Positions 40,616 through 52,789 of a stretch of 64,000 bases of DNA are shown piece after piece; position 1 is the stretch's first letter; the number at the start of each line of letters is the position of its first letter. The notes under the pieces were generated by a model. It saw nothing but the letters and a program-made list of their open reading frames with translations, had not been told where the DNA came from and did no database searches. This stretch comes from Azolla caroliniana (lineage: Eukaryota > Polypodiophyta). The stretch lies in assembly GCA_043228905.1 (NCBI GenBank), contig JBHGNT010000011.1, positions 6,324,001-6,388,000 on the forward strand, read 5' to 3'. The translations under genes and the position numbers were made by a program.

Positions 40616-42175
40616 ATGGTAGTCCCTAAAGTGGCAGATCTGCAGCAGGTGACCACAAGGTCGAAGGGCATGGCCAAGGAATGGGAGACGCAGGAGACCA
40701 TCCGGAAGCAAGCGACGGAATGGGTGAAGAAAGCAAATGAGCAAAATGTCACAGACTTACAGCGACAAAAGGAGAACACCGTAGGGCTTGCCGACGGCAG
40801 TCACTCTGACAACGAGACATGGCAGGTGTTGCAAGAATGCCAGATTACGCTGCCACTAGGAAGACTCCTACAGCTCGTGCCGAGATTCACGGAAGGACTG
40901 AAGACAGCCATGACGGGAGGAGAATCATCACCGGCACCGGTACTCTTCTCGAATCCGGAGGAGGGACCAACGGTGGTGGACACCAACAGTCCGGTAATTA
41001 CTGCCATTGTAAAAGGGAAAGAACTCCCCGGCACAGTAATAGACGGAGGCTCCGGGGTGAATGTAATAAGCCTCCGGACGTGTGATGCCTTGGGAATCCA
41101 CGAGTGGGAGCCGTGTCCGTTCTGGTTACGGATGGCCGATACAAGCTCAATGCGGCCGACAAGATTAATACGAAAATTAGAAGTCACCGTTGGTGGTCAT
41201 ACATTTCACATCTCGGCAGTAGTGCTACAATTACAGGCACAAGGCGCATACCCGCTATTGCTGGGGCGGCCTTGGTTGAAAACGGCACATATCAAATAGA
41301 ATTGGAGGAAAAATATAATTACCTTCCGGCGAGGAAAAGCCAAGGTACGGGTACCAACACAGCCAAGGACGAGCACTGGCAAGGAATGTACACCGTTGTA
41401 TGCAGAGTGTGTCAACATGCTAGAAGGGTTAGCTGACGAAGAAGAAGCTCAGTACTTGCAGGAAAACCCGAAGATCGTAACCCTCTTCGAAATTGACATT
41501 GCCGAAGCAGTAGCACCATACTTACCGCAGCCGGAAGAGACTGAAGCAGAACCGGATAAAGACGCAATCCGAGAGTTACGGCAAGCGCAGGAAGCGTTGG
41601 AACAGGAAATGGCCGTTTCACAGCGCGTAAAAGCGTCGCAACTTGAAGAGGTGAACCTAGGGACCACGAACGAAGCAAAACCGGTGCACATCGCCAAGGA
41701 GATGAAGTACGAAGACAAAACGACGATGATCACACTTCTCATGGAATTTCGCGACGTGTTCGCCTGGTCATACGAAGACATGCGAGGGCTCGACCCTCAG
41801 TTATACCAGCATCAGATTAACTTGAGCAAGGAAGCAAAACCAATGGCACAAAGACGGTACCGAATGAATCCCAATTATGCCGCCAAAGTCAAGGAGGAAA
41901 TCGACAAACTGCTAAGAGTTGGCTTTATCCGTCCGGTAAAGAAAGCGACATGGCTGAGCCCGATCGTAGTCGTACCGAAGAAGAACGGAAAAATTCGAGT
42001 TTCTGTGGACTACCGGAAACTCAATGCGGCTACGGTAACGAATGTGTTTCCACTTCCATTCACAGATGGAGTGTTGGATGCTATCGCCGGCCATGAGGTC
42101 TATAGCTTTCTAGACGGATTCAGCGAGTACAATCAGCGAAGTGTGTATTTGGTGTGTCTAGTGGAACCTTACTAG
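40616..42175 (+). pseudogene. Protease and truncated RT of the 9.6-kb gypsy element
   Basis: 40616-41299 contains the protease with VIDGGSGVNVIS (about 41038-41075), an aspartic site reading D-G-G, and PLLLGRPWL. After a frame change, 41396-42175 has the RT fingers: KEEIDKLLRVGFIRPV, PIVVVPKKNGKIRVSVDYRKL and the start of the palm FLDGFSEYNQ. At about 42135 the sequence jumps to the region after the catalytic YxDD, so roughly 100 codons including the active site are deleted. Confidence 0.82.
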
Positions 42176-42921
42176 GACATATTGTGAGCCAGGAAGGCAT
42201 TGCAGTCGACCCAGACAAAGTGAAAGCCATATTAGAAGCACCGGCTCCGGCAACGGCAAAGGCATTGAGCCGGTTCTTAGGCCAGATCCGGTGGCACAGC
42301 CGGATGCTCCGATACTTGGCCGACCTAGCTACACCGTTGCATGCCGTCGTACATCGAACACCATTCCAGTAGACCGACACCGAGGATAGGGCGTATAGGG
42401 CCCTCAAGGTACTATTGTCGCAAGCACCGGTAGTGCAGCCTCCGGATTGGAGTAAAGAATTTCATGTGTTCGTGGACGCCTCCGACATCGCAATCGGAAG
42501 CGTACTGATGCAGCTTACGGAGCCAAAGTGGTACCGGCCAGTGTACTTTGCCAGCCGAAAGCTATCCAAGGTGGAACGGAACTACTCTACAACGGAACAG
42601 GAAGCTCTAGGGATGATCTACAGTGTGACAAAGTTTCGGCATTATTTATTGGGAAGGAAGTTTTCCTTCCATGTAGATCATTCAACACTCCTCTACCTGG
42701 TGTCCAAGGCGTCACTCACTGGTAAATTGGCCCGGTGGACCTTACTGTTACTGGAATTCGAGTTCGAAATATTCCACCGACCCGGTATACAGCATGTCGT
42801 AGCGGATTATTTAAGCCGATTAGAGTCCGGAGAGACGGGCGACGGAGTAGCGGACGAGTTTCCGGATGCGAAGCTGTTTCGAGTCACTACGGAAACGGTA
42901 GCAGATGAGACGGTGACATAG
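42140..42921 (+). pseudogene. RT thumb and RNase H of the 9.6-kb gypsy element
   Basis: After the deletion the frame reads GTLLGHIVSQEGIAVDPDKV (RT thumb) and continues with one TAG at 42370-42372 into RNase H: HVFVDASDIAIGSVLMQ, YSTTEQEALGMIYSV, FHVDHSTLLYLV and VVADYLSRLE. The RNase H acidic residues D, E, D, D are present. Ends at a TAG near 42919. Confidence 0.8.
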
Positions 42922-42942
42922 GAAGACAAGTGGCTCACAAAT

Positions 42943-44337
42943 ATGCACCAGTTTCTGAGCATAGGACTGCCTCCGGAAGAGATGAACCGGAACGAAAGGA
43001 AACGCCTGGCGGTGCAAAGCCGACATTTCTGCTTACTGCGAGACACACTTTACCACAAGGGTGCGGACGGCATATGGAGACGGGCTGTGCGCAGCGATGA
43101 AAAGGATCTCATACTGAGGGAAGCCCATTGCGGAGTTGCCGGAGGTCACTATGCCGGAGATGCGATGGCCAGGAAAATATGGCAAAGTGGCCTATGGTGG
43201 CTAACTACATTAAGAGATGTTGTACGGTACGCAAAAGAATGTGACCTATGCCAGCGAATGGGCCAGCCAACGGAGCAGGCTAGGATGCCACACCAGCCTG
43301 TACTACCACTCGAACCATTCCAAAAGTGGGGGTTGGACTTTGTTGGACCGTTCAAACCACCGGCAATGAGAACAGGTAATCGGTACGTCATCGTCGCGAC
43401 GAATTATTGCACGAAATGGGTGGAGGCCAAAGCCTTAAGAGACAACACCGCTGCGTCAACAACAAAATTTCTATACGAATACATCTAGTGCCGTTACGGA
43501 TGCCCAATCGAATTAATAAGTGACCATGGGGGGCACTTTCTCGGCCAAGTAGTTGAAAGCCTGACGACATTCTATGTCGTTGTCCATAAACGGAGCACAC
43601 CATACTATCCGCAAGCAAACGGGTTAGTTGAATCGACGAACAAAATGCTCCAGAATATCCTCCAGAAGATCGTCAACGAAAACCGAACGGATTGGGATAC
43701 CAAGCTACATAGCGCGCTTTGGGCATACCGGACAGCATATAAAACGAGCATCCGAACAACACCGTTTCGGTTAGCGTTCGGACTAGAGGTGGTAATGCCA
43801 GTGGAATTCCAAGTGCCCAGCTTACGGATCCAGCTACATGAACGGTTGAACGAGAAGGAGTCGGAGGCAATACGGTTAACAACGCTATGTGAACTCGAGG
43901 AACAACGACTGGCAAGCATCCTACACTTAGAATTGGAACAACGGTGACGGAAAGCATTTGTCAACCGGCACAGGAAAGGAAATGAAAAAATGTTCGCAAT
44001 CGGCAAGCCGATGTTAGTATTTCAGACCCGGATGGGCAAGATGTCGGGTAAACTACGGTTTAGATGGACCGGCCCGTATTGGCTGACACATGAGTATAAT
44101 GGGTCCTACCAGTTGGGGACGCTTGCCGGCGAAGTGCTAGGCAAATGGGTCAACGGATTCCGATTGAAGCCATATAGAGGACCGATGCCCCAAAACCCAT
44201 TTGAGCAAAGGACCGACACCGGTGCGGAAACGGCAACCTATGAGGGAAACGGCAACCACCAAGACGGCAGAGATGGCGAGTCGGTAACTGGGGAGAATGA
44301 GGCCGGTAAGGGTCCGATGGGACCAACGGACAAGTAA
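42943..44337 (+). pseudogene. Integrase of the 9.6-kb gypsy element
   Basis: The HHCC zinc finger (H in [17 protein letters not shown], about 43120-43250) is followed by the first D in [10 protein letters not shown]; a TAG at 43486-43488 interrupts; then D in LISDHGGHF and E in GLVESTNK complete the catalytic triad. A second stop at 43945 separates the C-terminal part with FRWTGPYWL and GFRLKPYRGP. Three short frames rather than one; pseudogene. Confidence 0.82.
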
Positions 44338-44718
44338 CCTCACACCACATTAAAATTTATCAAAAAAAAAAACAAAAAAAAAGCGAAGTAATCATGCAAA
44401 AGCGAGGTATGAATGGACGAAAGAGCGAGGAGCGAAAAGGTACGTAATGGGCATTTAAGCGCCACCACAGGACATAATGCTATTTTAGTACACGACGTGC
44501 ACACACTCGAAAAAGGCGCCAGAATGCACAGAGAAAAACCATTGCGCGTGGAGACCCTCTAATTTCGCAAACCCAGGAGCACAGAAGCACCAAGGCGCTG
44601 GAAGATCATCAGACGAGAACCTACGCACAGAGAACCCCCGCATTCTGAACTCTCTCTCTCTCAATCTCACTCTCATCACCATCCAACCTCGCCACCACAA
44701 TCTGACCTCGACACAGAC
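44338..44718. other. Spacer between integrase and accessory ORF
   Basis: No coding frame. Contains A-rich runs (44361-44382) and a CT-rich stretch (44652-44676), like the leader of a separately translated ORF. Confidence 0.6.
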
Positions 44719-47487
44719 ATGGACCCGCAAACGCTGTCGGAAGCCGCCAAGAAATGCCTAAAGCAACACGGGCTCGAGGGCTTCTTGACGATTATGGAGG
44801 TACCGCCACACAAAGAAGCCGACAAGGTGATCAAAGAAATCGACACAGAGGTCATAACGGTGGAGGCAATCCGTGCGTTAACAGGCCTTCCGGAGGGAGG
44901 CATACTCACGATTGACAATCCGACCTCAGAACAACTCATGAAGTATTTTGGTGACTACTCCCTAGCCAGCAAGGGCTACCGGACACAGGGTAGCGGAGAT
45001 ATGTTGTTCCGCGAGATTGCTCGTGTACTCCACGAATACGGCCATGTGTACCCTAGACCCCCTGTCATGCCGCAGAACCGGGCATGGATGATCATCGCCA
45101 CCTATGAAGGGATCAAGGTGGATTGGTCAGTATTGATCGCAGACGGTTTGTGTGCGGCGATCGACATCGTCAAATGAAAAGACGGCAAAGAAGGCCGAGA
45201 AGGACAGAGGATATGGCACGCAGTAACGCAGTGGCTCACCTTGCTTGTGCCACCCGTCCAGCCCGTCCAGCCCAAGAAGCGGGGAAGAGTGGCGGACGGC
45301 ACCCCAAAGACTGCTTCCAAAAGACAACAGTTGTTGGCCTCTAAGGCCACTAAGGGGAAGGCGGCGGACGCAGAACAGGCAGGAAAGGAGAGCGCCAGCC
45401 GGAAGTAGCCAACGGATGCGCAGGAGGAACCACCGGTACGGCCCGTAAAGGTTACACTCCGCCGACCGGTGAATAGAGAAGCGGACCCCTTGGCGGCAAA
45501 ACTCAATGTTGAGACTCAGGAAGAGGAAATAGAGGAGGAGCCTACGGAGCACCTCCAGCGACGGTCGTCGACAAGGACTGTTGAGGCAGCCGGGAAACGT
45601 TCGGACCCTCAGAAGGAGGGAACACCGGCTCCCCATACTGAGACTCCCACTCCAAGGGAGGAACCGGAATCGGTGCGCATGGCACCGGAATCAGAAGCCC
45701 CTGCACCACCACCAGCACCGGCAAGTCCCATTCCGCCAAAGCCGGAAAGGTCAATACAGACTCTCTCGGCCAACCAAGAAGAAGCGCAAGGGGAACCAGG
45801 ACAGCAGGGTGGTCCACGGGCAGAAACGGAATTGCAACTCGGCGCAATCAGGCGGGACCACCCATCTACAAGCGAGCCCATCCGTCAAACCTCCGTGCAA
45901 GCGCAACAACAATGCACCGGTAGCCTGTGGCTCCGGTGGATAGGCGAACGGATTGCCGGAGCAGTGGGGTATATTGAGGCGGAAGAAAGAGCGCACAGCG
46001 AACGGTTGCTCGTCACAACCGAACAACTAGAGACGGCCCGGTCCAGAATCCAGTGCCTTGAAAAAGACTTGGATCAGGTCACAGCAGAAATGGCCAAAAT
46101 GGCCTTAACGGCAACACAGATCCAATCACCGGTGACTCCGGTAAGTGTACAGAATAAAGAACCCGACCAACCTGTACATACTAATAAGACCCCGGCAACG
46201 GAAACCGTTCCAGAGAGAGATGCGGCGCAAGCCCAGGAGCTTGCGGAATTGAGAGATGAACTTGCCGCACAAGAAGCGCTAAGGATCCGGGAACGGGAAT
46301 TGAAGACAGCGGCCGAAGCAGAATTAAAGAAGACTGCTGAGAACCTCCGTCGGGCAGAGGAGAGCCTCCGGAAAGGCCATCAAGCATACGACCGGCTAAG
46401 CGAGGAAAAAGACAAAGTGCTACAGGAAAAGGACAAGCTGCGGAAGACGGCGGAAACGGAAATTGAACGACTAAAGGAGGAGCTCCGCCAGCAGAAGGAC
46501 CGCGAGGACCGGGCTTGTCGACAGATCAACGCACGGCTCAAGCAAAAGACAGATGATTTTGAGCACCTGCACCGGGACTACAAACGGCTGGAAACAGAGC
46601 ATAAGGAACGGGTAGCCGAGCTCCAGCAGGAAGTTGATCAGGCGGTGACGGCACTTGCCGACGAACGAGCGGAAAATACAAGACGGTTGGACGAGGCGGA
46701 GAAGGTCCGGATGGAGCTCCAGAGGCAACAGCAAGAAGAAAAGGAGAGAGCGTCAACAGTATTGCAAAAATTACAAAGCACATATCAAAGGCAATTGACG
46801 CATTACAAGGAGCAGGCGGAAGACAACGTCAAAATCATCAAGCAATTGAAGGAGGAACGACAAGCGGCGGAGATCAAATCGCAATTGGGAACGGGCCGGA
46901 TTCAATGCATCCTCCGAGCATGGTTGAATCAGACAAAACGCTTGATTGACGAAAGCTCCGTAAGATGGTGGACAAAGTGGGCACAAAATGCGGCGGAACT
47001 CCAATTGCTACGGGCAGACGTGGCAAACCGGCGGAAGGAAGGAGATGATTGTTACACGTTGACTTCTGAGGACTTCACCACCATACGGGATGAGCTGGCC
47101 GAAGACTTCCAAGTCCTGGCGGATGAACAGCTGGCGCAGGTCCGGCAACTCGTAGCTCAGCTAGACGATGATAGGCTGGACGCTCAAATCCAGTTTGAAA
47201 GCTACGAGCGGTCCCGAGTTCAGGAAGAAAAAGCACGGGAAGCGGCAACGGTTAACCTTAGTGATGAGGAACCGTCGCCGGCCGAGGGCCAGGACGGAAC
47301 CAGTCAACCGGAGACCACTACGACGGGAACGCCGGTGTCAGAGCAACAAACGGAGGAGCAGCCGCAACAGCCACCAAAGGACCAGTCACAGCAACCATCA
47401 ACGGAGCAGCAACAACAACAACCAATTCCAGATGAACCATTGGAGACTCTCGAACAAAGCATTATGGATATTTTGGACGAAGAATAG
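44719..47487 (+). pseudogene. Long accessory ORF after integrase (923 codons, two stops)
   Basis: One continuous frame from ATG 44719 to TAG 47487, broken only by TGA at 45175-45177 and TAG at 45406-45408. Residues 1-152 form a compact domain with FLTIMEVPPHKEADKV, VEAIRALTGLPEGG, LFREIARVLHEYGHVYPRPP and VDWSVLIADGL. This resembles the plant retrotransposon 'putative plant transposon protein'/mobile-domain type I know from Tat/Athila accessory ORFs (moderate confidence). Then comes a Pro/Glu-rich linker, and from about 45960 to 47230 a long charged coiled coil (EEL, KEK and RLKEEL heptads), ending in a Gln/Pro-rich tail. Role unknown; structural or nuclear-targeting functions have been proposed for such ORFs. 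Confidence 0.7.
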
Positions 47488-47542
47488 CAAGGGTCGGATG
47501 GTGGATTCGACGTACAAGGTACTATCCCACGGGCGTGCCATG

Positions 47543-47976
47543 TGTTACCGGCCGGCAAAGGAGTCCAGAGTGTGAAACGGAGGAGTTAATTAATTATTAG
47601 GAATGGTTGTAAGTAATCTATTAGTGTGGACGGACGGACGGGGATCGGTATGTCGTTCCGGATCCGGACCGATCCCGAACAGGTGCGGATGGCACCGTTT
47701 TGTACTACAGACCGGAAACCTATTTAAAGGCCCGGATACAATGTAATGAACAACGGATAATTAATAAAGATTAGTGTTTTTATCTCTTTGTGTTAATTGC
47801 CGTTCTGCATTCATTGTTAGATCTTACGCGTGTGATTATTAAGGACAATCTTGCTAAGTAACCTAATTAAGTCGGATTAATTGTTGATCCTAATTCCCTT
47901 GCCGTAACACCCCTTTGGTGAAGTGTCTTCCGTAGACACCCTGTGTTAGGCCATTGTCCGGCCCTAAGAGTTAACA
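47543..47976 (+). repeat. 3' LTR of the 9.6-kb gypsy element
   Basis: 434-bp partner of 38357-38790. Right flank GTCAA equals the left flank. About 4% divergence from the 5' LTR. Confidence 0.92.
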
Positions 47977-48354
47977 GTCAACTGAGGAAGATCAGTTGAA
48001 GAAGCCAACAACCAGATCGGTTAGGAGCCAACAGGCCTTTCAAGGCCTATATTCCTATTTTAGTAAATAGGAATACTATAGCAATTAGTGTCACTGGCTC
48101 ATTCATGAGCATTGAAGTACTTGTCAATACTTCTTTTAGTCTTTTTGAAGACTTGTATAAAAGATGCTTAGTGAGCACATTATTATATACAAAGTGTTCT
48201 TATTTTTTAATATAGTTTTGTTGTTTGCTCTCATTGTCTCTCCCTTTCTCTCCTTCTCTATGTATTTTCCATCTCTATGTTTTTCCTAACTATCTTCTGG
48301 TGTCTAGTTGTGTCTATTGTTAGCTTCCACATACGTAACTCTTTACATGAGTTC
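47977..48354 (+). mobile_element. Copia 3' region, last piece, LTR-like
   Basis: Continues the copia remnant after the gypsy element. TATAAAAGATGC at 48156-48167 and a following T-rich, CTCTCTCC-rich stretch look like an LTR promoter and R/U5. The LTR borders are not resolved. A later copia insertion starts at 48355. Confidence 0.4.
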
Positions 48355-48420
48355 TATGCGAAATATCGCTCGGCCACAACCAAGACTCAAACACTTTGTG
48401 AGAGAGTTACTCCGATTTCG

Positions 48421-49065
48421 GTATCTTCCCCGATTTTGGTCATCTTCCGTAACCAAAGCCTTCGGGTCGGTTCCAAATTCCCAATCCTTCTAGCAAGCGT
48501 ATTCATCTAGCAAGCTTGATTTTACCCTTGTTAGGGACAACTTCTTTCCTTCCGGCCCAGTGTTGCCCGAAGTGACAACTAGCGTCTCCCAACTATCCGG
48601 GAGGGAACCGAGCAGGAGCAATGCAAGTACCTCATCGGCCATAGGTACTTCAAGTGAAGTTGTTTGATTTATGAGCCCCTGGAATGCATTCATGTGCTCC
48701 GCCATGTCGGATCCGTCCTGGTACCGGAGTCTCACTAACTTCCAGAATACGTAAACCTAATTTACGACGTTTTTGCTCTCCAACATGGTGTCGATTTTCT
48801 CTCATAGCATATGAGCCTTACTTTCTTCATTGAAGTTGTTGTACAGGCTCATGTCGATGAAGCATCGTATGTACATATGTCTTCGTCTTCATGTGCATCA
48901 CCTCCCATGTCGTGGCATCGATTTTGTCTAGTTTCTTGTCCCCGAACTGTATCGACAGCCAGAGATCTTTGACCACGAGCATATCCCTCATCTTCGACGT
49001 CCACACTGGGTAGTTGGATCCGGTGAGCTTGAACATGCTTCCGAATGACTCTTCCATTTTCTTGT
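48421..49065 (-). pseudogene. Copia gag fragment
   Basis: The minus strand has MEESFGSMFKLTGSNYPVW (about 49056-49000), ATTWEVMHMKTKTYV, a frame change, then RLRYQDGSDMAEHMNAFQGL and ALLLLGSLPDSWETLVV, the standard order of the copia gag (UBN2-type) domain, ending near RGRYRNRSN. The zinc knuckle that should follow is deleted. Confidence 0.8.
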
Positions 49066-49082
49066 TAGCTCTGATACTAGTT

Positions 49083-49596
49083 TGTGCGGAATATCGCTCG
49101 GCCACAACCGAGACTCAAACACTTTGTGAGAGAACAAAAACAGAAATGGAGGTTCGTACACTTACAAAGAAGAGACGTCACTGGATGTTTACGTGGAAAA
49201 CCCTAATAGGGAAAAAACCACGGGAGCCCACAGACTCCAACTATCACTATATAAGAAAGGAGGTACAATAGGAGACTCAGAGGCAACGACCTCGAGCTAT
49301 GTATCTTCGCCAACCGGTGGCTTCTCTTCTCTCTCTCTCTTCGTACGACTATGATACAACTAACAACAACAACAACCACACACAACTCCAACGTGATTGC
49401 CCTAAGTCATATTTATACTTATATGACTTTAAGACTATTTACAAATATAGCTTTACACGCACACCAGAAACATATTTGCAGATATATTCCTGGATCCGGT
49501 TCACACCGGATACCTTCCGGTCCAGTCCGGTTCCTTCATTCGGCTCGTCCGATTCGGCTCCTTCGGATCCCATCCGGAGGGACTGAATTCCCAACA
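49083..49596 (-). repeat. 5' LTR of the collapsed copia element
   Basis: On the minus strand it starts TGTTGGGAATTCAG and ends CCGCACA, 514 bp. Contains a CT-rich tract (49323-49342) and a TATATAGTG-type TATA box near 49245-49252 (minus). Confidence 0.8.
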
Positions 49597-49689
49597 AGTT
49601 CTTCATAGTATTTAGATAATGGGTATGTGTGTTTACACTTTTATTTGATTTACTTATCATGGTATTTTCTTACAAAATCAATAATTGTA

Positions 49690-50815
49690 GAAACTACCTC
49701 AATCAAAGAAAGTTGATGACAAAAATGAAGGCATTCCAAGTGTGTTTATTACACAATTGGAACGTGCCAAGTACGAAAAGAGAATTACAAAAGGAAAGGA
49801 GTTGGAAGTGCCAGAAGACTCGGATACCGTAAAAGGTTTTCTGCATAGAGTCGATCCTTTCAAACAATTGTATTATAGTGTATTTAATGGGGAAGTGGCT
49901 AATATGCTTGACATATTACCAAAGAGGCACTATAAATTGCTTATTGCCAACATACCGTATGGATTCTGAATCAAGGGATCCATGTACGATGATGTGCCTT
50001 ACAAGTAGCCCTAGATAGAAAAGATGGTAAAAGATTTTGCAGAGTTTACCCTTGCACCGTTATAGAGGATTGTAATATTTCATAGCATGGGTCAATCATT
50101 CTCAATCATTATAAATCACTATTGCTTTGAAGTCACTACGCAATAGAAGATATGCATTGGTAAGCTACAAGTTGTTGTTTTTTACAATATACTATTAAAA
50201 ATATTGTTTTAATATGTTGCAAAATCCATTTTTAACACTATTGTATGATGTCAATAGGATTAAAACAAATATCACACATAGCCCAGGCGATTGGATGGTT
50301 AGTGCGGTTGAACATCTTTGTGTCGGTTACTACAATGTAATTACGTAGAAGAAGGCTCGGGCACACGTGAATGAAAAAAAATGTTGTCAATTATATCATG
50401 TACCCAGCTGTGACGAAGAAACTATGCCATGTATCTGGCGATAAGAGTCTTGTGAACCCCTATCAAAAACCACAAAGATTAATCAATCGGCTAATTGAGC
50501 TCTTCTCAAACTTAGATGATTGGGTTTTAAATTTGTTCTTCAACACAGGTATATAATATAAGTTTAATCGCATTATTTTAGATTAACTTATAGACTATGT
50601 TCAGTTTTTTTTTTAAATGTGCAATTCCATTCTACTAGTAAGTACTACTATAGCATGTGCATTAAAGATGTTCCATAAATGTGTTGCATTGGAAGACCCT
50701 GAACTAGTGAACGTCATCAAAATGGGGATCCAAGGTATTTGGGATTGTCCCGATCAAGACCAAGAAGTTGGTGCAAAGAATATCAATGAAACAAAAATGT
50801 TCCATTAGATTTCAA
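49690..50815 (+). pseudogene. DNA amino-methyltransferase (beta-class order) gene relic
   Basis: Three exon-like blocks with GT/AG borders: 49690-50159, 50258-50548 and about 50639-50805. Block 1 has LLIANIPYGF, the place of the catalytic [DNS]PPY motif IV, here with Ile for the first Pro, then MVKDFAEFTLAPL and IVIFHSMGQ. Block 2 has ITHSPGDWMVSAVEH, NPYQKPQRLINRLIELF and DWVLNLFFNTG, a damaged FxGxG SAM-binding motif I. Block 3 has STTIACALKMFHKCVALE, which normally follows it. Catalytic motif before SAM motif is the beta order of N6-adenine/N4-cytosine methyltransferases. At least five stops or frameshifts make it dead. Such enzymes are rare in plants (N4-type known in Marchantia). Confidence 0.6.
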
Positions 50816-51162
50816 GAGAACCAATGGACCCTAGCAAGGAACCTTGTGGACTTGGAAGATATATTAGAGTCTGAACATATCCACAATTCAGCTGAGGGTA
50901 TCCAAGATGCCAATGAGGACAATCTAGAACAATCAGCTAATCCTGACGAGCCCCCATACACTTACGTATAGATTGAATGCATGTGGGTAAATGTATAGTT
51001 TGAACAATATTAATTGTTAATCTTTGACATTATTTATATCTTAAATGTAAAATTTGAGTTTAGTATAATTTACATGTATACATGTTGTCTATAGTCCATT
51101 CTAGTTTGGGGTATTCACATGAAATTAAACTTTATCATTTGTTCGTATGATTAGAAAGTTAT
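50816..51162. other. No gene seen
   Basis: AT-rich. A short frame (50768-50971) continues the tail of the methyltransferase relic in another frame and is acidic; nothing else recognised. Confidence 0.5.
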
Positions 51163-51297
51163 TATAGTTCAGTTTCAATTCACATTGAAGGTGTCATGTG
51201 TCATGTGTTATTGGAAATTTTCTCAAGTTATTGTAGTTCAATTTCAATTCACATTGAAGGTGTCACGTGTCATGTGTCATGTGTTATTGGAATATTT
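51163..51297. repeat. Tandem duplication of about 66 bp
   Basis: TTATAGTTCAGTTTCAATTC through GTCATGTGTTATTGGAA occurs twice in a row; the second copy has an extra internal TCATGTG unit. Confidence 0.85.
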
Positions 51298-52789
51298 CTC
51301 TCGACATAATAGTAACTCATAACTGCAACCTCCACAAATCCCTTATAGATGTATTATATATAAATATACACACAAAATTAACATTGTAACATTTATTCAG
51401 TGAGGTATGATTTTTATATTATGCACAATACGGATTAATAAAATTAAAGTTGCATTGAGTTTCATAACTTATCTAAGATTTGGATATAAAAACATAATAG
51501 ATAGAATATAAGAATATTGATTTTCTTGTCATAATATTATGTTGTTCAAAGTTCAAAAATCCACTATGTTTTAAGACACTATGATAATGTACAGATGAGT
51601 CATACATTTTTGAAACTTTGTTAAAATAAAGCATTTTTTAACATCTCACCAAGATGTGAAAAGGAGAATTTGACATATTACCTATTTCAAATCACTTGGT
51701 GTTGGAGGAGCTTCTCCTCATTTTCATTTATTCCCGACCTTTGAGTTCTACTCTCACCACTTGTAAATATCGAAGTTCTCTCTTGTCCTTCTACATAGTT
51801 TGAGAGTTGTCCTGACTTGTCTCGATCGAGTCTCGATTGGTCCTGACTCAGTCCCACACGTATCATCATATTCAACATTTAAATTGGTACGTACGGTGGG
51901 GTCGATCTCATAATTGTGGTAGTATTTAGATTCCTGGAAGGGTTCTATACTTTGTTGTAACTTGTAAGTTAGTCATGAATTTGTTGCCCTTAAACCTTAT
52001 AATGAATGTGTCATTCTAGTCTTGTGATGTCATCACAACATGTATAACAACTATATGTTGAAAGCCTAAAACAACGCTAATGAATTCTAAGTAAAGAACT
52101 TTATCAGTTTTCATATTGTGCGTCTCTCTTCCTTCCTTTCTGTTCTACAACCTTTTTTAGAGGAGTCGCCCATAGCTTTGTCCCCTCCAACAAAGAGCCT
52201 TCATTTTCACATCCTTCTTAACCTCTATGGAAGCCAACCATACCTTGAACTTTGAGGAACTTCATCGTCAATGGGTACATCGAAAATTCCTCTTTGTGTC
52301 AATTACAAAGTTTAAGAAACAAAAATTGTCATGTCATGGGCATCATCCTACACACATTAGACTGTAGAAATTCCAAGTTGCATTAGTATGACCTACACAT
52401 GTACCTTGTGAACGCCTTTCACTTTCTTTCTAATCATGCAATGGTCTCTAAATTCTGAGTTCATGTAAGATAAAGTTGGAGGGCACCCCTAGTATCTTCA
52501 TTTCAATCTTCAAGATGTAGCCTAAATGACCATGTCACACCATAATCTCTATTAACAAATCCATCACCATTGGCAAATGCTCACTAAGATATGTGCAATG
52601 GGTACAACACCAACATGCAATAAAAAGATCCTATTTAGGATTTTGAAAGTTTGTTCAATGAATACCATCCAATATTCAATATTCTAGACAAGTGACCGAC
52701 TACAAACTTTACAAACTTTTCGTCAATTCAAGCACGTGGCACACTTTGTCCCACTAGAACTACTCCCCATTGGGAAACTTTCACATATC
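51298..52789. other. No gene seen
   Basis: AT-rich unique sequence without a frame I can support on either strand. Short minus-strand similarity to copia pol-like wording is too weak to call. Confidence 0.5.

Larger units (their letters stand above)
38357..47976 (+). mobile_element. 9.6-kb Ty3/gypsy retrotransposon with accessory ORF
   Basis: LTRs 38357-38790 and 47543-47976 (434 bp each; I count 17 differences, about 4%), flanked by the 5-bp duplication GTCAA (38352-38356, 47977-47981). Order: gag, protease, RT, RNase H, integrase, then a 2.8-kb accessory ORF before the 3' LTR. An extra ORF after integrase is typical of Tat/Athila/Ogre-type elements (family knowledge). Many stops and a deletion in RT show it is older than L1-L3 and not autonomous. 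Confidence 0.92.
48355..49596 (-). mobile_element. Collapsed Ty1/copia element
   Basis: A complete 5' LTR (49083-49596), a primer-binding site TATCAGAGC (49076-49068), a gag fragment, then directly the last 55 bp or so of the 3' LTR (48355-48410). The outer ends are flanked by the 5-bp duplication AGTTC (48350-48354, 49597-49601). All of pol and most of the 3' LTR are gone; the break shares CTCTCACAAAG with the LTR, suggesting microhomology-mediated deletion. Confidence 0.82.
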
